From Vulcaniibacterium tengchongense (GTDB lineage Bacteria; Pseudomonadota; Gammaproteobacteria; Xanthomonadales; Xanthomonadaceae), in contig NZ_RKQN01000004.1 in the NCBI RefSeq assembly GCF_003814555.1, positions 186,001 through 250,000 of the forward strand: a DNA stretch of 64,000 bases, in the 5' to 3' direction. Shown here piece after piece: positions 32,217 to 42,850 of this stretch. The first letter of the stretch is position 1; the number at the start of each line of letters is the position of its first letter. Under the pieces are notes generated by a model. That model did no database searches. It had not been told where the DNA came from and worked only from the letters and a program-made list of their open reading frames with translations. The position numbers and the translations under genes are program-made.

Positions 32217-33887
32217 CTACCGCGGCCGCCTCCGCGCCGCGCGCATCGCCGCGCCGAGCGCCTGGCGCAGCTGCGGCTGGCGCACCTCGCCATCGAGCAC
32301 GTACACCTCCACGCCATGCGCCGGCACCGTGGCGCGCAACGGCGCGCCCTCGTCGACCGCGACCGCGCCGCCGCCGACGGCCGCGCGCCAGACGCCCGGC
32401 TGCAGCATCTTGGCGATTTCGAACCGCGCCGGCGCATCGCCCTTGTTCAGCAGCACCAGCGCGGTCTGGGCGACGCCGCCGCGCTGCAGCACGCGGTAGA
32501 ACGCGGCGCGATCGCCCTTCAGCTCGAGGTTGACCTGCAGCCCGCGCTGCAGCGCCGGCGTGGCCGCGCGCACGCGGGCGATGCGCTTGAGGTTCTCGCG
32601 GATCGGGTGCCCGGCCGCCGCGGCGATGCGTCCGGCGCCGAAGTAGTTGCGGTTGCCGGCGTGCTCGGCGGCGCCGCGCATGAAGCCGACTTCCGAGCCG
32701 TAGTAGACCACCGGGATGCCGCGCGCGGTGAACAGCCAGTTGTGCGCGTCGATGAAGCCCTCGTCGCTGGCGTCCAGGCGCGGCATGTCGTGGTTGTCGT
32801 AGAAGGTCATCAGCTCGTACGGATTGGCGTACGGCCCGCCCTGCAGGTACAGCCGGGCCTCGAGCACCTCGAACCCCGCGCGCTTGCGGCCGAAGGCCTG
32901 CTCCAGGCGCTCGCGCAGCGGGAAGTCGAGCACGCTGACGTCCGCGTTGCGCGCCCAGGTGTGCTCGGCGATCTTGCCCGGGTCGTAGTCGAACGCCTCG
33001 CCGAACATGAACATGCCCGGCCTGCGCGCGCGCAGGCGGCCGACGAATTCGTGCCAGAACGGGTGCGGCAGCCAGCCGATGGTGTCGATGCGCAGCGCAT
33101 CGGCGCCCTGGTCGATCCACTGCGAGTACGCGCCGACCAGGTACTCCATCACCGCCGGCTCGTTCTCGTTGAAGTCCGACAGCTCGGCCAGCCCGGGCCT
33201 GGTGTTGTAGAAGCGGTGCAGCGGGTTGCGCCCGGGCTCGAGCTGGCCGGGCGGCCGGTTCTGGTGGTCGGCGACGAGCCGCCCGTCGCGGTCGAACACC
33301 TGGCCGAACTGCGGCTGCGGCGCCGGCATCGTGTACGCCGGCGAGCCGTGGTTGGCGACGATGTCCAGCACCAGCTTCATGCCCCGGCCGTGCACCGCGT
33401 CGGCGAGGCCGGCGAAGTCCAGGCCCGGGCTCGGCAGGTGTTCGTCGAGGCGGTAGAAGTTCACGCCCCAGTAGCCGTGGTAGCCGGTCTTGCCGCCGTC
33501 GGTCAGAAACCCGCCCTTGCGCGCCGGCTTGCCGCCGGTGAAGGCCTGGTCCGGGTTGTCGACGATCGGCGTGATCCACAGCGCGGTGAAGCCCATGTCG
33601 CGGACGTAGTCGAGGTGCTCGACGACGCCCTTGAAGTCGCCGCCGAGGTAGCCGACGTTGTCGCCCTCCTCCGAGCCGGGGGTGGGCCGGTCGAAGGTGC
33701 GCGTGGCCGGGTCCGGGCCGCCCTGCTCGCGCTGGTCGTTGCCCGGGTCGCCGTTGACGAAACGGTCGGTGACGACGAAGTACACCGCCTCGGAGGCGAA
33801 CGGCTCCAGGGTGCCGTAGTACTCGTCGGCCGCGGCGGCGGGGCCGCTGGCGCTCAGCAGCGCGAACAGCAGGGCGGTCTTGCGCAT
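32217..33887 (-). CDS. Secreted GH13 alpha-amylase
   Basis: A 556-residue alpha-amylase family glycoside hydrolase with signal peptide 1-20 (ALLSASGPAAA). The (beta/alpha)8 regions are clear: region I DIVANHG, region II ADALRIDTIGW with the nucleophile Asp, region III FMFGEAFDYD with the acid/base Glu, region IV FYDNHDMPR with the transition-state Asp. Asp-rich VTDRFVNGDPGND near the N-terminus matches the calcium site of cyclodextrin-glucanotransferase-like enzymes. It would cut starch or maltodextrins in the periplasm or outside. Last gene of a three-gene minus-strand operon, 35 bases after the MFS gene. An upstream in-frame ATG overlapping the MFS stop is less likely than the ATG before the signal peptide. 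Confidence 0.92.
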   Translation of the reverse strand: MRKTALLFALLSASGPAAAADEYYGTLEPFASEAVYFVVTDRFVNGDPGNDQREQGGPDPATRTFDRPTPGSEEGDNVGYLGGDFKGVVEHLDYVRDMGFTALWITPIVDNPDQAFTGGKPARKGGFLTDGGKTGYHGYWGVNFYRLDEHLPSPGLDFAGLADAVHGRGMKLVLDIVANHGSPAYTMPAPQPQFGQVFDRDGRLVADHQNRPPGQLEPGRNPLHRFYNTRPGLAELSDFNENEPAVMEYLVGAYSQWIDQGADALRIDTIGWLPHPFWHEFVGRLRARRPGMFMFGEAFDYDPGKIAEHTWARNADVSVLDFPLRERLEQAFGRKRAGFEVLEARLYLQGGPYANPYELMTFYDNHDMPRLDASDEGFIDAHNWLFTARGIPVVYYGSEVGFMRGAAEHAGNRNYFGAGRIAAAAGHPIRENLKRIARVRAATPALQRGLQVNLELKGDRAAFYRVLQRGGVAQTALVLLNKGDAPARFEIAKMLQPGVWRAAVGGGAVAVDEGAPLRATVPAHGVEVYVLDGEVRQPQLRQALGAAMRAARRRPR

Positions 33888-33922
33888 GGAACCTCTTTCG
33901 CGGACGGGGGAAGGACGTGGGC

Positions 33923-35413
33923 TCATCCCGCCGCGGCCGGCGCCGGCCGCGCCTGCGGCTCGGGCACGCGCAGCACGCACAGGCCGGCGACGAGCAGGCT
34001 GACCCCGCCGATCGCCAGCGCCTGGATCGGCTGCCCGCCGAAGAAGGCCTTCAGCAGGAAGCCGAGCAGGCTGGCCGCGACCAGCTGCGGGATGACGATG
34101 AAGAAATTGAAGATGCCCATGTACACGCCCATCTTCTCCGCCGGCACGCTGTCGGACAGCAGCGCGTACGGCAGCGACAGGATCGAGGCCCAGGCGAAGC
34201 CGACGCCGAGCATCGACAGCAGCAGCCACTGCGGGTCGCGGACCAGCAGGAACGAGAGCAGCCCGGCGCCGCCGAGCCAGACGTTGACCAGGTGGCTGGC
34301 GCGCAGGCCCAAGCGGCGCACCATCGCCGGGATGACGAGGGCCGCCAGCGCGGCGAAGCCGTTGTAGGCGGCGAACAGCACGCCGACCCAGTTCGCGCCC
34401 TCGTTGTACGCCGCCGAGCCCGGGTCGCGGCTGCCGTAGTGGGTCGCGGTGACCGCGCCGGTGGTGTAGATCCACATCGCGAACAGCGCGAACCAGGAGA
34501 AGAACTGCACCACCGCCAGCCGCCGCATCGTCGCCGGCATCGCCTGCAGGTCGCGCACGATCGACGCCAGCATCCGCTGCGGGCGCAGGAAGCGTGCCGC
34601 CCGCAGCAGCGCCCCGTAGGCCAGCAGCATGCCGGCCAGCACGTACAGCATCCGGTCCCAGCCGAACGCGGCGATCGCGGCGGCGCCGAGCGCCCCGGCG
34701 GCGATCCAGCCCCGGCCGTCCGCGCCGGCGCCGGCCGGCATCGCCGCGCCCGGCGGCGGCGGCCGCGCGTGGTCGAACGCGCGCAGCGCCTCGGGCGGGT
34801 ACTCGCGCGTGCGCAGCACGGTCCAGCCGATCGCCAGGAACATCACCGCGGCGCCCGAGTAGAACGCGTAGCGCACCGTGTCCGGCACCTCGCCCGGCGC
34901 GGCGGTGTTGGCGACGCCGAGCCGCGCCAGCAGCCACGGCAACAGGCTGGCGACCACCGCGCCGACGCCGATGAAGAAGCTCTGCATCGCGTAGCCGGCG
35001 GGCCGCTGCGGCGGCGGCAGCTGGTCGCCGACGAAGGCGCGGAACGGCTCCATCGCGATGTTGATCGAGGCGTCCAGCACCCACAGCGTGCCGGCGGCGA
35101 TCCACAGCGCCGGCGAGTGCGGCATCGCCAGCAGCGCCAGCGAGGCCAGGAGCGCACCGGCCAGGAAGTACGGCCGGCGCCGGCCGAGGCGGTTCCAGGT
35201 GCGGTCGGACAGGTGGCCGACGACCGGCTGCACGAGCAACCCGGTCAGCGGCGCGGCGATCCACAGCCCCGGCACCAGGTCCATGTCCGCGCCCAGGGTC
35301 TGGAAGATGCGGCTGACGTTCGCGTTCTGCAGGGCGAAGCCGAACTGGATGCCGAGGAAGCCGAAGCACATGTTCCAGATCTGCCAGAACGTCAGCGGCG
35401 GTTTTGCGGTCAT
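33923..35413 (-). CDS. MFS sugar importer (SLC45/GPH-like)
   Basis: A 496-residue inner-membrane permease with about 12 transmembrane segments. The loop motif VVGHLSDRTWNRLGRRRPY is typical of SLC45-type sucrose/maltose symporters, and the second half carries WANWVGVLFAAYNG-like sequence and SLPYALLSDSVPAEKMG. It presumably imports maltose or short maltodextrins with protons, replacing an ABC transporter, as in Caulobacter and Xanthomonas maltose loci. It lies between the six-hairpin glycosidase (85 bases upstream) and alpha-amylase, all in one direction. Confidence 0.9.
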   Translation of the reverse strand: MTAKPPLTFWQIWNMCFGFLGIQFGFALQNANVSRIFQTLGADMDLVPGLWIAAPLTGLLVQPVVGHLSDRTWNRLGRRRPYFLAGALLASLALLAMPHSPALWIAAGTLWVLDASINIAMEPFRAFVGDQLPPPQRPAGYAMQSFFIGVGAVVASLLPWLLARLGVANTAAPGEVPDTVRYAFYSGAAVMFLAIGWTVLRTREYPPEALRAFDHARPPPPGAAMPAGAGADGRGWIAAGALGAAAIAAFGWDRMLYVLAGMLLAYGALLRAARFLRPQRMLASIVRDLQAMPATMRRLAVVQFFSWFALFAMWIYTTGAVTATHYGSRDPGSAAYNEGANWVGVLFAAYNGFAALAALVIPAMVRRLGLRASHLVNVWLGGAGLLSFLLVRDPQWLLLSMLGVGFAWASILSLPYALLSDSVPAEKMGVYMGIFNFFIVIPQLVAASLLGFLLKAFFGGQPIQALAIGGVSLLVAGLCVLRVPEPQARPAPAAAG

Positions 35414-35455
35414 GCGCGGGGGCTCCCGGTCGCGGAACGAAATCGGAGCGCGGCC

Positions 35456-35525
35456 GTTCCCGCGGAGGCGGGGACCCCTCGGCTTTTCTCGCGCGAAGTC
35501 ACGGCGCTCCCGCCTTCGCGGGGAC
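35456..35525. repeat. Pair of short palindromic repeats, one inside a CDS end
   Basis: GTTCCCGCGGAGGCGGGGAC (35456-35475) and the reverse complement of 35506-35525, GTCCCCGCGAAGGCGGGAGC, match at 16 of 20 positions, in opposite orientation 30 bases apart. Each unit can itself fold (GTTCCCGC/GCGGGGAC). The form resembles short palindromic repeats scattered in Xanthomonas and Lysobacter genomes (family knowledge). The right unit encodes the last residues of the glycosidase gene. Confidence 0.65.
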
Positions 35526-37865
35526 GGCGCCGGAGGAGGTCGCGGCGGCGACCGGCACGATGCGCAATGCGCCGATCCGCGCCTCGTTCAGCGGCCCCTC
35601 GGCCCCGCCCCGGCCGCCGGTGTAGCGGGCGAAGTGGCGCAGGTACGACATGTTGAAGCCGTCGCGCAGCTCGAAGCGGCATTCGGCGCCCGCGTCGAGC
35701 TCGACCACGACCGCGTTGGAGCGCTGCGCGCCCTCGCCGTGCGGCATCACCAGCGGCCCGTCCTGCGGCGGGCGGCCGGCGCATTCGACCACCAGCCGCT
35801 TCACCGCCGCGGTGATGCCGGTGTTGATCGGCCCGTTCGCGTTGGCGAAGTCGACCGACAGCGCGTAGCGGCCCGCGGCCGGTGCGCGCCAGCGGCGCGG
35901 CCAGGCGCCGTCGAGCGCGACGTCCTCGCCGACGCAGCGGGTCGGGCCGTGCAGCGACTCCAGCCCGTTGCCGCCGACGCGGGTCAGGCTCAGGCAGCGT
36001 TGCGCGGCGCCCTTGGGCAGCGCGACCTCGACCGGCTGCGCCGCGGCCTCGCGGTGCAGCGCGCCGTCGAGATAGAGCCGGTGCCGCGCCGGAACGGCGA
36101 TGCGCCATTCCTCGCCCTCCTCGCGCAGCGGCGGCGCCTGCGGCGACGGCGGCGCGAACGCCGCCGCGTCGCGCGCCAAGGGCGCCGCCCCGGTCGCGCG
36201 CGCGGGCACCAGCCGCACGTGCAGCGCGGCGCCGTCGCGCCAGGTCGTGCCGGCCACGTACAGCCGGCCCCCGGCCTCGGGCCGGTGCAGCACCACGCCA
36301 CGCTCGCGCAGGTCCAGGGCGATCGTCTCGTCCTCGCCGAACAGCAGCGGCACCAGGCCGCTCGGCAGCTTCGGCGCGACCGTGCCGTCCGCCTCCACGC
36401 CGAACACGCCCTCGACCACCATCTGCAGATAGCCGGCCACCGACCACAGCTGCCGGCGCGAGTTCACCACCGGCCCGCTCAGCGCGCCGTCCTCGAAGCG
36501 CACGTCCTGCGTGGTGAGCTCGAAGTTCTCCATGTTCGAACCGGCCAGCGCCGCGCCGCGGACCAGCGAGCGGATCTCGTGCTCGATGCGTTCGGCGTGC
36601 TCGAGCCGGCGCGCGGCGCGCAGCGCGTAGGCGGACACGAACGGCCAGATCGCGCGGTTGTGGTAGATCGCCACGTCCGGCTGCTGCGGCCAGATCACCG
36701 GGCTGCCCGCCTCGCCGGCCGGGTAGCGCGACAGCGCGCGGCGCGCGCGCTGCGGCGGCGCCAGGCCGCTGTCGATCAGCAGCGCCAGGCCGAGCAGGTC
36801 GTAGGCCTCGAACGGCACCGGATGCGCGGCGGTTCCGACGTAGCTCATGTACAGGCCGCGGTCCTCGCGCCAGAACGCGCGTTCGATCGCCTGCGCCAGC
36901 GCCGCCGCCTGGGCCGCGTAGCGTTCGGCGCGCGGATCGCCGCGCTCGCGCGCCAGGCGCTCGCCCAGGCGCAGCGCGCGGTAGTGCAGCACGTTGGTCG
37001 ACAGCGCGAACGACTGGCCGATGAAGCCGACGTCGTTCGCGGTCCAGCGCGGGTAGGACTGCTCGCGCCAGTCCAGGAACGAGGTCTCGCCGCGGTACAG
37101 GCCCATCCGCGGGTCGAAGGCGTATTGCCGGTCCTGGGCCAGGGTGTCGGCCAGCGCGGCCCAGACCTCCTCGGCGAAGCGGCGCGCCTCGTCATCGGCC
37201 CCGTCCTCGCCCTCGAGCAGGCGCTGCGCGGCGAGGAACCAGACCACGCGGTCGGTGCTGATCGGCCAGCTGCCGCCGGAGCCGGTGTCCTGGGCCACGT
37301 ACCGGCCCTGCGGCGCGCCGGGCGCGCGCACGCCAGACAGCTTGAAGCGCAGCGAGGCGCGGGTGCGCTCGGGCGCGAAGCGCGCCAGCGCCAGGTCGGC
37401 GGCGTAGGACACGTCGCGGGTCCACACGTAGGGCCACTTCTCGCCGGTCTCGAAGCAGGGGCAGGCGATCGGCCGGCCGCGGTCGAACGCGGCGTCGCGG
37501 ATCGACTCGACCTGGGCCTGCGCGAGTTCCTCCTGGGCCAAGGCGAACAGCGCGTCGAACAGGGCGTTGGCGGTGCGCGTGCGCATCGGCGGCCGGGGCA
37601 GTTCGCGCACGGCGCCGGTGGCGTCCTGCAGGCGGTAGCCGTCGCCTTCGCGGCTGGCGCGCGCGCGCCGGCCCTGCCAGAGCAGGTCCGCGCCGCGCGC
37701 GTCGAGGGCGAAGCCGCCGGGCAGGCGCGGCGCATCCGCCGGCGCGGCGCCGTGCGCGCACGCGGCGCCGGGCGCGGCCACGGCCGCGGCCGCGAGCAGC
37801 AGCGCCGCCCATCGCCGCGGGCGCGCGGCGGGCTTGCCCGTGCTGTCCGTCCGCTTCGTCCGCAT
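35499..37865 (-). CDS. Secreted six-hairpin (alpha/alpha)6 glycosidase-like protein
   Basis: A 788-residue protein with a signal peptide (about 18-38, LLLAAAAVAAPGAACA). The middle reads like an (alpha/alpha)6 barrel hydrolase of the glycogen-debranching/GH15/GH63 clan: GEKWPYVWTRDVSYAADLAL, STDRVVWFLAAQRLL, DWREQSYPRW, NRAIWPFVSAYAL, LWSVAGYLQMVVEGVFG. The C-terminal 200 residues are a beta-sandwich. Exact GH family is not assigned; I recall it in Xanthomonad starch loci annotated only as hypothetical or six-hairpin glycosidase. It is the first gene of the operator-controlled minus-strand operon. The final VPAKAGAP comes from a repeat unit. The start at 37865 was chosen over 37877, where the ribosome-binding site abuts the ATG. 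Confidence 0.85.
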   Translation of the reverse strand: MRTKRTDSTGKPAARPRRWAALLLAAAAVAAPGAACAHGAAPADAPRLPGGFALDARGADLLWQGRRARASREGDGYRLQDATGAVRELPRPPMRTRTANALFDALFALAQEELAQAQVESIRDAAFDRGRPIACPCFETGEKWPYVWTRDVSYAADLALARFAPERTRASLRFKLSGVRAPGAPQGRYVAQDTGSGGSWPISTDRVVWFLAAQRLLEGEDGADDEARRFAEEVWAALADTLAQDRQYAFDPRMGLYRGETSFLDWREQSYPRWTANDVGFIGQSFALSTNVLHYRALRLGERLARERGDPRAERYAAQAAALAQAIERAFWREDRGLYMSYVGTAAHPVPFEAYDLLGLALLIDSGLAPPQRARRALSRYPAGEAGSPVIWPQQPDVAIYHNRAIWPFVSAYALRAARRLEHAERIEHEIRSLVRGAALAGSNMENFELTTQDVRFEDGALSGPVVNSRRQLWSVAGYLQMVVEGVFGVEADGTVAPKLPSGLVPLLFGEDETIALDLRERGVVLHRPEAGGRLYVAGTTWRDGAALHVRLVPARATGAAPLARDAAAFAPPSPQAPPLREEGEEWRIAVPARHRLYLDGALHREAAAQPVEVALPKGAAQRCLSLTRVGGNGLESLHGPTRCVGEDVALDGAWPRRWRAPAAGRYALSVDFANANGPINTGITAAVKRLVVECAGRPPQDGPLVMPHGEGAQRSNAVVVELDAGAECRFELRDGFNMSYLRHFARYTGGRGGAEGPLNEARIGALRIVPVAAATSSGAVPAKAGAP

Positions 37866-37941
37866 GGCCTGTGGCATCTCCCGAGGAAGTCGCTGGTCCG
37901 GGAACCGCATGGTAGTCGCGACCGCCGGCGGGCGCCGCCGC

Positions 37942-37956
37942 TGCATACGTATTCAT
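37942..37956. promoter_or_regulatory. LacI-type operator, minus-strand starch operon
   Basis: TGCATACGTATTCAT contains the palindrome ATACGTAT and is the exact reverse complement of the site at 39845-39859. It lies 77 bases upstream of the glycosidase start. The central CG and 14-16 bp dyad fit a LacI-family operator; the regulator at 31145 is the natural candidate. Confidence 0.75.
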
Positions 37957-38072
37957 CGGCGCGCCGCCGGCCGCGGCGATCCGGGCGGGGAGCCGGCATG
38001 GAATAGTGGCGCCCCGTGCGCGCCCCGCGGCGCGCGCGGCCGTTTTCTATCTCACGCACCCGGGACCGAAGG

Positions 38073-39695
<1,623 letters not shown>

Positions 39696-39844
39696 CCGCT
39701 GACGAATCGACCACGGGCGCGCCGCGCATGTCCGCCGGCGGCAAGCGCACACGCGGGCCCGCGCCGCCCCGATCGCCCGCCGACCGCCACCCGCCCTGTA
39801 CGGGTCCGCCGGGGGTGCTTCGCGGCAAATCCGACGGCCGCGCC

Positions 39845-39859
39845 ATGAATACGTATGCA
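39845..39859. promoter_or_regulatory. LacI-type operator before maltodextrin TonB receptor
   Basis: ATGAATACGTATGCA is identical to the reverse complement of the site at 37942-37956, a 15-base match unlikely by chance in two promoter regions of one locus. It lies about 140 bases before the receptor ATG. It is probably bound by the LacI-family protein encoded at 31145. Confidence 0.75.
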
Positions 39860-39999
39860 AAGGCCCTTGTGCCGCGATGGCTGGCACTACCATCGCGCTA
39901 CGTTGCGGCGTCCGTGCGCGCCGCGCATACCGGGCCCCGGCGATCGCGCACCGACGCACGGCGGCCGACATAACGATCACGAGAGCATTGGGAGGGGTG

Positions 40000-42747
40000 A
40001 TGTTGCAACTCAAGCGCAATCTGTTGAGCGCCGCGCTGGCGTCGGCGACGCTGCTGATGGCCGCCGGCGCGCAGGCGCAGGACGCCGCGCCCGCGGACCA
40101 GGACGCCACCGACCTGGACACAGTGGTGGTCACCGGCATCCGCGCCGGCATCGAGGGCGCGATCTCGACCAAGAAGGAATCCACCTCGATCGTCGAGGCG
40201 ATCTCGGCCGAGGACATCGGCAAGCTGCCCGACATCAGCATCGCCGAATCCATCGCCCGCCTGCCCGGCATCTCCGCGCAGCGCGTGGGCGGCCGCGCCC
40301 AGGTCATCAGCGTGCGCGGCCTGTCGCCGGACTTCGCCACCACGCTGCTCAACGGCCGCGAGATGGTCAGCACCGGCGACAACCGCAGCGTCGAGTTCGA
40401 CCAGTACCCCGCCGAGCTGATGAGCGGCGTGACCGTGTACAAGACCCCGGACGCGGGCCTGGTCGGCCAGGGCCTGTCCGGCACCATCGACATGCGCACC
40501 GTGCGGCCGCTGGACTACAGCGATCCCGTGGTGGCGGTGAGCGGGCGACTGCAGCGCAATTCGCTCGGCGACGCGGCCAACGCCGACGACGACGGCAACC
40601 GGATCAACGCCAGCTACATCGGCCAGTTCGCCGACCGCACCCTCGGCCTGTCGATCGGCTACTCGCATACCGAGCTGCCGATCCAGGAGAACCAAGTCGG
40701 CCTGTACGAGCCGTGGCGCGAGACCACCGCCTCCGGCGACAACTTCCGCAACGGCGTGCCGGCCGGCGTGTACTTCTCCGACGGCATCAAGGCGCTGCGC
40801 CGCACCGGCGACATCGAGCGCGACGCAGTGATGGCGACGCTGCAGTACCGCCCGTCCAACGACTGGACCAGCACGCTCGACCTGTTCCACAGCAAGGCCG
40901 AGCAGGAGGACACCGCGAACCAGTTCGAGGTCAACTTGAGCGGCTACAACGGCGTCGACGACCCGGACGTGCTCACGCTCGACCCGCGGATCAACGGCAA
41001 CGGCACGTTCACCGGCGGCACCGCGACCAACGTGTACCCGCTGGTGCGCGGCATGTACCGCAAGCGCGAGGACAAGATCGAAGCGGTCGGCTGGAACAAC
41101 GACTTCAACCTCGGTCCGGCGCGGGTGAAGGCGGACATCGGCTGGTCGCGCGCCGAGCGCGAGGAGCTGCTGTTGGAGAACAACACGCAGATGATCCCGC
41201 GGCCGCAGCTGGACAACGTCCACCTCTCGTACGACAACAAGGACTTCTCCCAGCTGAGACCGGGGCTGGATTACTCCAACCCCGAGCAACTGTTCCTCAC
41301 CAACACCATCTACGGCTCCGGCTACGGCAAGGTGCCGCGCGTGGAGGACGAGCTGAAGACCTACACGCTGGCCGCCTCGCTGCCCGCGCCGCAGGCGCTG
41401 GGCTGGCTGTCGGACATCGATGTCGGCCTGAACTATGCCGACCGCCAGAAGCAGAAGACGCAGCCGGAAGGCAACATCAACCTGGGCGCGCAGGGCGACA
41501 CCCCGATCGCGCGCGACCTGCAGTACGGCCTGGTGAACCTCGGCTTCGCCGGCGTAGGCTACATCCCGTCGTGGAACGTGCCGGCCGCGATCGCGCGCTA
41601 CATGAGCTTCGAACCGCGCGACGACCTGTCCTACCTGATTCCCAAGGCCTGGACGGTGGACGAGAAGCTCACCACCGGCTACGTGCGCGCCAACATCGAC
41701 GCCGAATGGGGCCCGGTGGGCGTGCGCGGCAACATCGGCGTGCAGATCCAGCACGCGGACCAGTCCTCGCGCGCGAACTACTGGGACGGCACGCGGCCGG
41801 AAGGCAGCCAGGTGCGCCCGATCGAAAACGGCAAGACCTACACCGACTACTTGCCGAGCCTGAACCTGGCGTTCCTGTTCCCGCACGACCAGACCCTGCG
41901 CCTCGCACTGGCGCGCCAAGTCGCACGCCCGCGCGTGGACCAGCTGCGCGCATCGCTGGAATTCGGCGTCGACACCACCACCGGCCGGCCCGGCGCCTCG
42001 GGCGGCAACCCCGAACTGGATCCGTGGCGCGCCAACGCGTTCGACATCTCTTACGAGAAGTACTTCGGCAACAAGGCCTACGTCGCCGCTGCCTACTTCT
42101 ACAAGGACCTGCGCAGCTACATCTACACGCAGACCAACGACAACTACGACTTCTCGGACTTCGTCGCCGACTACGTGCCGGCGCCCGGCGAGCCGCCGAC
42201 CCAGACTCGCGGCAACTTCACCGCGCCGTACAACGGCCAGGGCGGCAAACTGCAGGGCCTGGAGCTGAGCGCCTCGATCCCGCTGGACCTGCTGTGGGCA
42301 CCGCTGCAGGGTTTCGGCGTGGTCGCCAGCGCCAGCTTCAACGACAGCGACATCAAGATCGTCGACCCCGACAGCGCCTCCAGCGTCGGCAGCGGCCCAA
42401 TCAGCCTGCCGGGCCTGTCCGACGAGGTCTACAACCTGACCGCCTACTTCGAGCGCGGCGGGTTCGAGGCGCGGGTGAGCCAGCGCAAGCGCTCGGACTT
42501 CATCGGCGAGATCGGCAATTTCGACGGCAACCGTACCCTGCGCTACGTGGTGGGCGAGGACCAGGTCGACGCGCAGATCCGCTATACCTTCGGCGAAACC
42601 AGCAGCCTGGCCGGCCTGACCCTGCTGTTCGAGGCCAGCAACCTGACCAATTCGCCGTACCAGACCTACGCGGGCACGAAGGACCGGCCGCTCGAGTACA
42701 TCGAGTGGGGTCGCACCTACCTGCTCGGGCTGTCCTACAAGTTCTGA
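40000..42747 (+). CDS. TonB-dependent receptor, probable maltodextrin uptake
   Basis: A 915-residue outer-membrane receptor. Signal peptide 1-27 (ending AGAQAQ), TonB-box region LDTVVVTGIRAG, plug with SAEDIGKLPDISIAESIARL, GISAQRV, AQVISVRGLSPDFATTLLNG, barrel to the terminal YLLGLSYKF. The subtype is that of Caulobacter MalA and Xanthomonas sugar receptors. A strong GGGAGGGG ribosome-binding site precedes the ATG. The substrate is assigned from the locus (alpha-amylase, alpha-glucosidase, MFS importer, shared operator). Followed by a good terminator. Confidence 0.93.
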   Translation: MLQLKRNLLSAALASATLLMAAGAQAQDAAPADQDATDLDTVVVTGIRAGIEGAISTKKESTSIVEAISAEDIGKLPDISIAESIARLPGISAQRVGGRAQVISVRGLSPDFATTLLNGREMVSTGDNRSVEFDQYPAELMSGVTVYKTPDAGLVGQGLSGTIDMRTVRPLDYSDPVVAVSGRLQRNSLGDAANADDDGNRINASYIGQFADRTLGLSIGYSHTELPIQENQVGLYEPWRETTASGDNFRNGVPAGVYFSDGIKALRRTGDIERDAVMATLQYRPSNDWTSTLDLFHSKAEQEDTANQFEVNLSGYNGVDDPDVLTLDPRINGNGTFTGGTATNVYPLVRGMYRKREDKIEAVGWNNDFNLGPARVKADIGWSRAEREELLLENNTQMIPRPQLDNVHLSYDNKDFSQLRPGLDYSNPEQLFLTNTIYGSGYGKVPRVEDELKTYTLAASLPAPQALGWLSDIDVGLNYADRQKQKTQPEGNINLGAQGDTPIARDLQYGLVNLGFAGVGYIPSWNVPAAIARYMSFEPRDDLSYLIPKAWTVDEKLTTGYVRANIDAEWGPVGVRGNIGVQIQHADQSSRANYWDGTRPEGSQVRPIENGKTYTDYLPSLNLAFLFPHDQTLRLALARQVARPRVDQLRASLEFGVDTTTGRPGASGGNPELDPWRANAFDISYEKYFGNKAYVAAAYFYKDLRSYIYTQTNDNYDFSDFVADYVPAPGEPPTQTRGNFTAPYNGQGGKLQGLELSASIPLDLLWAPLQGFGVVASASFNDSDIKIVDPDSASSVGSGPISLPGLSDEVYNLTAYFERGGFEARVSQRKRSDFIGEIGNFDGNRTLRYVVGEDQVDAQIRYTFGETSSLAGLTLLFEASNLTNSPYQTYAGTKDRPLEYIEWGRTYLLGLSYKF

Positions 42748-42770
42748 CCGCCGCGGTCGTGGCGTACCGA

Positions 42771-42797
42771 GGCCCCGCCTACCCGGCGGGGCCTTTT
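42771..42797 (+). terminator. Rho-independent terminator after maltodextrin receptor
   Basis: A perfect 9-bp stem, GGCCCCGCC and GGCGGGGCC, with a 5-base loop, followed at once by TTTT. It ends 24-50 bases after the receptor stop codon. Confidence 0.88.
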
Positions 42798-42850
42798 CGT
42801 TTCGGCCGGTGCGGCGGCGATGCGTGGCGCGGAGGCGGTCAGTCGCCCCG

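Noticed and set aside
35499-37865. Calling the six-hairpin protein a GH15 glucoamylase
   Set aside because: General (alpha/alpha)6 features are seen but not the specific GH15 catalytic Glu motifs; family left open.
39898-41919. Long minus-strand frame antisense to the maltodextrin TonB receptor
   Set aside because: Same artefact; the receptor frame has signal peptide, plug and terminal aromatic motif.
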